The translations under genes were made by a program, and so were the position numbers. From Caulobacter vibrioides OR37 (GTDB lineage: Bacteria; Pseudomonadota; Alphaproteobacteria; Caulobacterales; Caulobacteraceae), in the NCBI RefSeq assembly GCF_000372645.1, contig NZ_APMP01000004.1, positions 124,001 to 188,000 of the forward strand: a stretch of 64,000 bases of DNA. The letters are read 5' to 3'. Positions 60,097 through 64,000 of the stretch are shown in pieces (position 1 is the stretch's first letter; each line of letters opens with the position of its first letter). The notes below the pieces were generated by a model, which saw nothing but the letters and a program-made list of their open reading frames with translations, was not told where the DNA came from and searched no databases.

Positions 60097-60923
60097 GCGC
60101 TCGCACCTCTTTCGTCCTGATCAACGGTCGCCGGACGCGGCTGTTCCGGCGCCGGAAGGTCCAGCGCCGCCAGCATGGTCCTGAAATCGGACGGAAGCGG
60201 GGCCGTGACCTTGCGCTCGCCGCCCAAGGGATGCGGGAAGGTCAGGCTGGCCGCGTGCAGCATCAGGCGCGGCGCGGCCACGCCGCCCAGCATCAGCGCC
60301 CCGCCGTAGCGAGTGTCGCCGACCAAGGGGCGCCCGATCGAGGCCATGTGGACCCGTAGCTGATGCATCCGCCCCGTATCGGGCGAAAGCTCGACCAGGG
60401 CCGCGCCCGCGTTGTGCGCCAGGGTGCGATAGCGACTGCGGGCGGTCTCGGCGTCTGGATGGTCGGGGGCGCAGACCCGCATATACGCCTCGCGGCCGAT
60501 CGACTCGCGCCGAAGCGGGCTGTCGATCATGCCGCCCTTCGGCTCGGGCGCGCCGGCCGTGATCGCCAGATAGGACTTGCGAAACCGCTTGGCCTCCAAC
60601 GCCTTACCCAGAAAGGCCGCCGCCGGCTTGGTCTTGGCCGTCAGGATCACGCCCGAGGTGTCGCGGTCCAGGCGATGGACAAGCCTCGGACGAGGCCGAT
60701 TGGGCCGCGCGAACGCCCAAAGCAGGTCGTCGAGCGTATGGGCCTTGATCCGGCCGCCCTGGCTGGAAAGCCCCGCGGGCTTGTTCAGCACGATGATCGT
60801 CTCGTCCTCGTAGAGCACCCAAGACCTCGCGGCCTCGATCTCTTCGGGGGTCAAGACAATGGGGATCTCGACGGCCTTGGGCTTGGCGACGCCGGGCGGA
60901 CGGCGAAACTTCGGCGCGCTCAT
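60093..60923 (-). CDS. RluA-family pseudouridine synthase without S4 domain
   Basis: A 276-residue RNA pseudouridine synthase. LYEDETIIVLNKPAGLSSQGG, LVHRLDRDTSGVILTAKT (catalytic Asp, near residue 84) and SPDTGRMHQLRVHMASIGRPLVGDTRYG are the RluA-family motifs, but there is no N-terminal S4 domain, unlike the RluC-type protein at 56795. The target, rRNA or tRNA, cannot be told. It overlaps rarA by 4 bp upstream and the lipoprotein gene by 4 bp downstream, so the three are cotranscribed. Confidence 0.88.
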   Translation of the reverse strand: MSAPKFRRPPGVAKPKAVEIPIVLTPEEIEAARSWVLYEDETIIVLNKPAGLSSQGGRIKAHTLDDLLWAFARPNRPRPRLVHRLDRDTSGVILTAKTKPAAAFLGKALEAKRFRKSYLAITAGAPEPKGGMIDSPLRRESIGREAYMRVCAPDHPDAETARSRYRTLAHNAGAALVELSPDTGRMHQLRVHMASIGRPLVGDTRYGGALMLGGVAAPRLMLHAASLTFPHPLGGERKVTAPLPSDFRTMLAALDLPAPEQPRPATVDQDERGASA

Positions 60924-62221
60924 TTGCCGTCCTTGCGCAGTTGGCTCCAGGCGTCCAGACGCTCACGAACCTTGGCCTCGGCCCCGATCGGCTTGGGTTG
61001 ATAGAACCGCTGACGACCCATGCCGTCCGGGAAATAGTTCTGGCCCGACACGCCCCCCTCGACGTCGTGGTCATAGGCGTAGCCGTCGCCATAACCCAGC
61101 GACTTCATCAGCTTGGTCGGCGCGTTGAGGATGTGCGCCGGCGGCGCCAGGCTGCCGGTCTCCTTGGCCGCGCGACGGGCGGCCTTGAAGGCGGCGTAGA
61201 CCGCGTTCGACTTCGGCGCGCTGGCCATGTGGACGACGGCCTGGGCCAGGGCCAGCTCGCCCTCGGGGCTGCCCAGGAAGTCGAAGGCGTCCTTGGCCGC
61301 CGTGGTCAGCAGCAGCGACAGCGGATCGGCGGCGCCGATGTCCTCCGAGGCCATGCGCACCAGGCGGCGGGCGATGAACAGCGGATCCTCGCCGCCCTCC
61401 AGCATCCGCGCCAGCCAGTACAGCGCCGCGTCCGGATCGCTGCCCCGCACCGACTTATGCAGGGCCGAGATCAGGTTGTAGTGCTCCTCGCGGTCCTTGT
61501 CGTAGGCCGGCCGGCGCTTCTGCAGGAATTGCGCGAGCTGGGCCGCGTTCAGCGGCGTGTCCGCGCCGACCGAGAACAGGGTCTCGGCCAGGGTCAGCAG
61601 GTAACGGCCATCGCCGTCGGCCATGGCCACCAGCGCGGCGCGGGCCTCGGCGTCGATCGGCAGGGACCGCGCCTCGGCCGCCTCGGCGCGTTGCAGCAAG
61701 AGATCCAGCGACTCGTCGGACAGCCGCTTGAGCACGAACACCTGGCAGCGCGACAGCAAGGCGCCGTTCAGCTCGAACGAGGGGTTTTCGGTCGTGGCCC
61801 CGACCAGGGTGACGATCCCCTCCTCCACGAACGGCAGGAAGCCGTCCTGCTGGGCGCGGTTGAAGCGGTGGATCTCGTCGACGAACAGCAGCGTCGACTG
61901 GCCGGCCATGCGGCGCGCGCGCGCTTGCTCGAAGGCCTTCTTCAGGTCGGCGACGCCCGAGAACACGGCCGAGATCTGCTGAAACTCGTAGCCGCCGGCC
62001 TTGGCCAGCAGGCGGGCGATCGTGGTCTTGCCGGTGCCGGGCGGTCCCCACAGGATCATCGAAGCCAGGCGATGCGCCGCGGCCATGCGGCCGATGGGAC
62101 CGTCGGGCCCCAGAAGATGCTGCTGGCCCACCACGTCCTCCAGCCTTTGGGGCCGCAGACGGTCGGCCAAGGGGGCGGGCGCGTGGGGCGTCAGGCCGGC
62201 GGCCTGGAAGAGATCGGACAT
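60920..62221 (-). CDS. rarA: Replication-associated recombination protein RarA
   Basis: AAA+ ATPase of 433 residues acting at stalled replication forks (also called MgsA). Walker A GPPGTGKTTIARLLAKAG near residue 58, Walker B LLFVDEIHRFNRAQQDGFLP near 111, sensor ATTENPSFELNGALLSRCQVF, and the C-terminal tetramerisation domain (SDPDAALYWLARMLEGGEDPLFIARRLVRMASEDIG) match the family along the whole length. The QNYFPDGMGRQRFYQP end is also typical. First gene of the rarA-rluA-lipoprotein operon; divergent from the GT87 gene. Confidence 0.96.
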   Translation of the reverse strand: MSDLFQAAGLTPHAPAPLADRLRPQRLEDVVGQQHLLGPDGPIGRMAAAHRLASMILWGPPGTGKTTIARLLAKAGGYEFQQISAVFSGVADLKKAFEQARARRMAGQSTLLFVDEIHRFNRAQQDGFLPFVEEGIVTLVGATTENPSFELNGALLSRCQVFVLKRLSDESLDLLLQRAEAAEARSLPIDAEARAALVAMADGDGRYLLTLAETLFSVGADTPLNAAQLAQFLQKRRPAYDKDREEHYNLISALHKSVRGSDPDAALYWLARMLEGGEDPLFIARRLVRMASEDIGAADPLSLLLTTAAKDAFDFLGSPEGELALAQAVVHMASAPKSNAVYAAFKAARRAAKETGSLAPPAHILNAPTKLMKSLGYGDGYAYDHDVEGGVSGQNYFPDGMGRQRFYQPKPIGAEAKVRERLDAWSQLRKDGK

Positions 62222-62307
62222 GCGATCGTTCTAGCAGCCCATCGCGTTCAAGTCCCGTTATCACCTTGCCCTCAAAGTGCGCGCGTTAAGCATGAGGGGG
62301 ACGGGGC

Positions 62308-63507
62308 ATGGATGCTGAACCGGACAAGCGCGGAACCTCGCGCGTGCTGGTGGCGGCGGCGGTGCTGCTGGGGCTGTACCAGGTCGTCAGCATGGCGCTC
62401 TATTTCTGGACCTACAAGCCGACCGGCGACACGCCGCTGTTCTCGGACTTCTACGCCTTCTGGAGCTTCGGCCGCTTCCTGGAAACCATGCCGGCCGCGC
62501 GGATCTATGACTTCAAGCTGCTGGAGAGCTTCCAGCACGCCCTGCTGCCTGGCTTCCATTCTTTCTATCCGTGCGCCTATCCGCCGACCCTGTTGCTGTT
62601 TCTCAAGCCGCTGGGGATGTTGGGCTATCTGCCGGCCTATCTGGTCTGGACGGTTCTAGGTCTCGGCGGCTTCATCCTCGCGGTTGGGGCGACCGCCGAG
62701 CGCTCGCTGCTGCCCTGGCTGGCGGTGCTGGCGCCGACCACGGTCCTCACCATCATCTTCGGCCAGAACGGATTGATCACAGCGGCCCTGCTGATCGGCG
62801 CTCTTCGCATCATGGAGCGCCGCCCCCTGCTGGCCGGCGTCCTGTTGGGACTGCTGTCCTGCAAGCCGCAGCTGTTCGTGCTGCTGCCGCTGGTCCTGCT
62901 GGCCGGCCGTCGCTGGCGCACGCTGTTCGCCACCGGCGGAACGGTGCTGGCCCTGGTCGCCGCCAGCCTCGTCGCGTTCGGCCTCCCGGCCTGGCTGGCC
63001 TGGATCAAGGCCCTGCCCCGGTTCTCGCGCACGATCGAGGCGGAGTGGAGCAGCCTCGGCTGGAAAATGCCCACGGTCAGCGCCGCTCTTCGCAGCGCCG
63101 GGGCCAGCCATACGGTGTTGTCCGTCGCGCAACTGACGATCGCCGGGGCCGTCACCGTGATCCTGCTGGCCCTGTTCCATCGCGGCCGGAAAGAGGCCGC
63201 GCCCAGCAGCCTCGACTCCGCGGCCCTGCAGGTCGGTGTGTTCCTGACCACGCCCTACGCCTTCGTCTACGACATGCCGATGGTGTCGGCCGCCGCCGTG
63301 ATGCTGGCGGCCGCGCGCATGGCGCCCGGCCAGGCCTGGCGCCCGGGAGAACGCATCCTGACGATCACGGGCTTCTGCCTGCCGATGTTCATCTTCTCGG
63401 GCGTGTTCAACGGGATCCCGCTGGGACCGCTGATCCTGATCCCCCTGTTCGCCCTGCTGGTCCGCGCGGCCTGGACCGAGCGGACTACACCGAGAACCGC
63501 GCCGTGA
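62308..63507 (+). CDS. GT87-like polyprenyl-phosphate-sugar membrane glycosyltransferase
   Basis: A 399-residue integral membrane protein with about 9-10 hydrophobic segments. SDFYAFWSFGRFLETMPAARIYD near residue 48 (acidic residue after helix 1), YPPTLLLFLKPLG and LLSCKPQLFVLLPLVLLAGRRWR fit the DUF2029/GT87 (mannosyltransferase-like GT-C) family. Such enzymes use lipid-linked sugars and transfer them on the periplasmic face. ATG 62308 follows GAGGGGG. The acceptor is unknown. Its end overlaps the convergent protease gene by 23 bp. Confidence 0.8.
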   Translation: MDAEPDKRGTSRVLVAAAVLLGLYQVVSMALYFWTYKPTGDTPLFSDFYAFWSFGRFLETMPAARIYDFKLLESFQHALLPGFHSFYPCAYPPTLLLFLKPLGMLGYLPAYLVWTVLGLGGFILAVGATAERSLLPWLAVLAPTTVLTIIFGQNGLITAALLIGALRIMERRPLLAGVLLGLLSCKPQLFVLLPLVLLAGRRWRTLFATGGTVLALVAASLVAFGLPAWLAWIKALPRFSRTIEAEWSSLGWKMPTVSAALRSAGASHTVLSVAQLTIAGAVTVILLALFHRGRKEAAPSSLDSAALQVGVFLTTPYAFVYDMPMVSAAAVMLAAARMAPGQAWRPGERILTITGFCLPMFIFSGVFNGIPLGPLILIPLFALLVRAAWTERTTPRTAP

Positions 63508-64000
63508 TCCGCTGCCCCTGACGCTCGATCGTCACCACCCAGTTGCGGGCCGCGGAACCGGCCAGGATGGCGCTCAGGTCGGAGACGGTGTTGACCGCGC
63601 GGCCATTGACCTCGCGAATGAAGTCACCCGGTTGCAGGCCCGCGTTGGCCGCGTAGCCCTGCTGCAACTTGGTCACCAGCACGCCGCGTCCGGCGAAGGG
63701 ATCGATGCTCAGATCCTGAGCCGCCGCCGGCGAAAGGTTGATCACCGTGGCGCCGTCGAACGGGTTGCGCCCTTTGAGGACGCGCTCGTCGCGGGCGGGG
63801 ACATCCGGCGCGGCCGCGGCGCGGATCGTCAGGGTCTGGGGGCGCTCGTTGCGCTGGATCTGGACCGGCACGCTGTCGCCGATCTTGTGGGTGCCGATGG
63901 CGAAAGCGCCGGCGCCGTCGTCGTTCACGGCCTGGCCGTCGATCGACAGGATCACGTCGCCTTCCTTCAGGCCCGCGCGGTCGGCGGACGAGCCGGGATA
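63485..64000 (-). CDS. DegP/HtrA-type serine protease, C-terminal PDZ region (5' end beyond window)
   Basis: The reading frame is open to the window edge, so only the last ~170 residues are seen. They contain the end of one PDZ domain (SADRAGLKEGDVILSIDGQAV, then PVQIQRNERPQTLTIRA) and a complete second PDZ domain (AFAGRGVLVTKLQQGYAANAGLQPGDFIREVNGRAVNTVSDL-type, ending ARFSV). Two tandem PDZ domains at the C-terminus are typical of periplasmic Do-like proteases. The protease domain itself is outside the window, so catalytic residues cannot be checked. Confidence 0.8.
   Translation of the reverse strand, partial: YPGSSADRAGLKEGDVILSIDGQAVNDDGAGAFAIGTHKIGDSVPVQIQRNERPQTLTIRAAAAPDVPARDERVLKGRNPFDGATVINLSPAAAQDLSIDPFAGRGVLVTKLQQGYAANAGLQPGDFIREVNGRAVNTVSDLSAILAGSAARNWVVTIERQGQRITARFSV

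Noticed and set aside
1..64000. CRISPR arrays, tRNA or rRNA genes, transposases, prophage or defence islands
   Set aside because: No direct-repeat arrays, tRNA-like cloverleafs or mobile-element proteins were recognised; gene content is metabolic and housekeeping throughout.

Overview
The window is ordinary, dense alphaproteobacterial core chromosome with high GC and mostly short spacers. Gene content and order point to Caulobacter, of the crescentus/vibrioides/segnis type. The diagnostic gene is a TipN-like polarity protein; two TonB-dependent receptors, a Caulobacter-type lipoprotein, cysD-cysNC, metG and a hexuronate cluster lie around it in an order I associate with that genus. I see no phage, transposase, tRNA, rRNA or CRISPR array.

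Layout. 1-4.3 kb: the 3' part of a class A penicillin-binding protein, a TetR regulator divergent from a hotdog thioesterase, and a cobalamin-riboswitch-controlled cobO-DUF1636 pair. 4.3-9.8 kb: a TonB-dependent receptor with a phytase-like esterase, preceded by a very good Fur box, then an NRAMP-like transporter with non-canonical metal-site motifs. 9.9-14 kb: an ArsC-like protein, a GFA-fold protein, two small membrane proteins, and a DUF882 peptidase with an L,D-transpeptidase. 14.1-21.8 kb: a GH15 enzyme, a second large TonB receptor with a Gly-rich insertion, otsB-otsA, and an orphan BlaI-type repressor.

22-40.5 kb is a dispersed hexuronate catabolic region: FAH-fold hydratase-exuT, rpiB, a cation/proton antiporter, eda-kdgK, ppc, uxaC-kduI-kduD, a LacI-type repressor divergent from uxaA, and uxuB. 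Four copies of one operator-like sequence (consensus TGACACCGGTTWCCA) sit in front of hydratase-exuT, eda-kdgK, uxaC-kduI-kduD and the lacI/uxaA divergent pair. The window therefore seems to hold one regulon with its own repressor: ExuT imports the uronate, UxaC, UxuB and UxaA (with KduI/KduD for unsaturated uronates) lead to 2-keto-3-deoxygluconate, and KdgK plus Eda split it to pyruvate and glyceraldehyde-3-phosphate. The hydratase has no obvious step in that scheme and is the least explained member.

40.5-64 kb: tipN with a sugar-phosphate transferase, cysD-cysNC for sulfate activation, an MFS transporter behind metG, pccB, an ATP12-type assembly factor, a DUF1800-DUF1501 pair, an operon of crcB, an RluC-type pseudouridine synthase and a TPR/2OG-Fe(II) oxygenase, a protein with a possible degenerate GGDEF domain, a rarA-rluA-lipoprotein operon, a GT87-like membrane glycosyltransferase, and the C-terminal end of a DegP/HtrA-type protein.

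The most rewarding non-coding observations are the shared hexuronate operator, a terminator-like hairpin between one of those operators and eda (a possible small RNA or attenuator), the Fur box ahead of the receptor/esterase pair, the cobalamin riboswitch, and several families of intergenic palindromes. I found no clearly undescribed multigene system; the findings below are leads of moderate strength.
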